Shown here: positions 63,734 to 64,000 of the stretch, in pieces
How positions within the stretch are numbered: position 1 is the first letter of the stretch
Layout of the letters: every line of letters starts with the position of its first letter
Assembly: GCF_013248995.1 (NCBI RefSeq)
Contig: NZ_JABRPK010000002.1
Span: 620,001-684,000, forward strand
From: Frigoribacterium sp. VKM Ac-2836
Lineage (GTDB): Bacteria; Actinomycetota; Actinomycetes; Actinomycetales; Microbacteriaceae
DNA length: 64,000 bases
Direction: 5' to 3'
Translations under genes and position numbers: made by a program
Notes under the pieces: model-generated
Told to the model about the DNA's origin: nothing
Databases searched by the model: none
The model's input: only the letters and a program-made list of their open reading frames with translations

Positions 63734-64000
63734 ATGATCGACATCCCCACCGACCTGCCGTCCGAGCTCGTCCCCCTCTCGTGGCTGATCGGCGTCTGGC
63801 AGGGCACCGGCGTCGTCGACTACAAGATCGGCGAGGGCGATCCCGACGCCGAACCCGGCGTCGAGCGGCGCACCCACGAGTTCGGGCAGCGCATCAGCTT
63901 CAGCCACGACGGTCTGCCCTTCTTGAACTACAGCTCGTTCACGTGGCTGCTCGACGACGAGCACACGCCCTTGACGAGCGAGACCGGCTACTGGCGCCTC
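63734..64000 (+). CDS. nitrobindin/FABP-like heme-binding protein (3' end cut)
   Basis: The first 89 residues are visible. The start I-D-I-P-T-D-L-P-S-E-L-V-P-L-S-W-L-I-G-V-W-Q-G-T-G-V-V and the later F-G-Q-R-I-S-F-S-H-D-G-L-P-F-L-N-Y match the DUF1794/THAP4-like β-barrel family with its G-x-W-x-G-x-G motif. Actinobacterial members bind ferric heme and isomerise peroxynitrite to nitrate; the heme His lies beyond the window. ATG eight bases after the preceding stop. Confidence 0.88.
   Translation, partial: MIDIPTDLPSELVPLSWLIGVWQGTGVVDYKIGEGDPDAEPGVERRTHEFGQRISFSHDGLPFLNYSSFTWLLDDEHTPLTSETGYWRL

Overview
The window is GC-rich chromosomal DNA from an actinobacterium, most likely a member of Microbacteriaceae. 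The evidence is an orphan GlnR next to mycothiol synthase MshD, a SigK/RskA pair, a MutT1-type Nudix-phosphatase beside polyphosphate kinase, DivIVA-domain proteins, DUF2017 with ClpS, a ZTP riboswitch ahead of glyA-folD, and many GTG starts with 1-4 bp gene overlaps. Both edges cut genes: a DivIVA-domain gene on the left and a nitrobindin-like gene on the right. I see no rRNA, CRISPR array, transposase or prophage. One tRNA (Lys, anticodon UUU) is present.

Layout. 1-13 kb: DivIVA-domain and membrane proteins, an OmpR-type two-component system, an NAD-dependent epimerase-like protein, CutC, an acyl-CoA synthetase, nagA-yrdB, purU, a DUF1304 protein and a secreted protein with three CWB2 repeats. 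13-22 kb: a LacI regulator followed by a six-gene glycan-use operon (GH130-like enzyme, binding lipoprotein, two permeases, GH130 enzyme, secreted helical-toroid protein) behind a perfect LacI-type operator. 22.4-23.3 kb: a leaderless toxin-antitoxin pair in which the MNT antitoxin carries an N-terminal HTH and the toxin is a HEPN (HepT-like) protein. 23.8-29.5 kb: a three-subunit molybdenum hydroxylase of the PaoABC type with XdhC and a MocA-like cofactor gene. 29.5-41 kb: mixed housekeeping and envelope genes, including MOSC, MFS, Gls24-like, a 4Fe-4S photolyase-like protein, lipoproteins and an ABC-F ATPase. 41-44 kb: clpS-DUF2017, and ZTP riboswitch-glyA-folD. 44-48.4 kb: galT-galK, divergent from a DeoR regulator and galM. 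48.9-52 kb: tRNA-Lys, a conserved hypothetical gene, and sigK-rskA. 52-59.6 kb: pstSCAB with a candidate PHO box and an internal hairpin, followed by ppk-mutT1; this groups phosphate uptake with polyphosphate storage. 59.7-64 kb: small membrane proteins, glnR-mshD and a partial nitrobindin-like gene.

The most unusual layer is repetitive DNA lying over this ordinary gene content. A short motif, GAGGAGGCGCGGGT or its core GGAGGCGCGG, occurs about forty times on both strands. It lies between genes, as Shine-Dalgarno sequence, and inside genes, where it encodes T-R-A-S-S or G-G-A-G. It often sits as facing pairs that form hairpins or that bound family-atypical insertions in proteins (NagA, a photolyase-like protein, a sugar permease). 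A second repeat is a palindrome with core GATCCGGTACGTACCGGATC, present four times and only between genes. A third class is long intergenic inverted repeats with 15-27 bp arms; one of these (14309 and 31289) is present in two copies.
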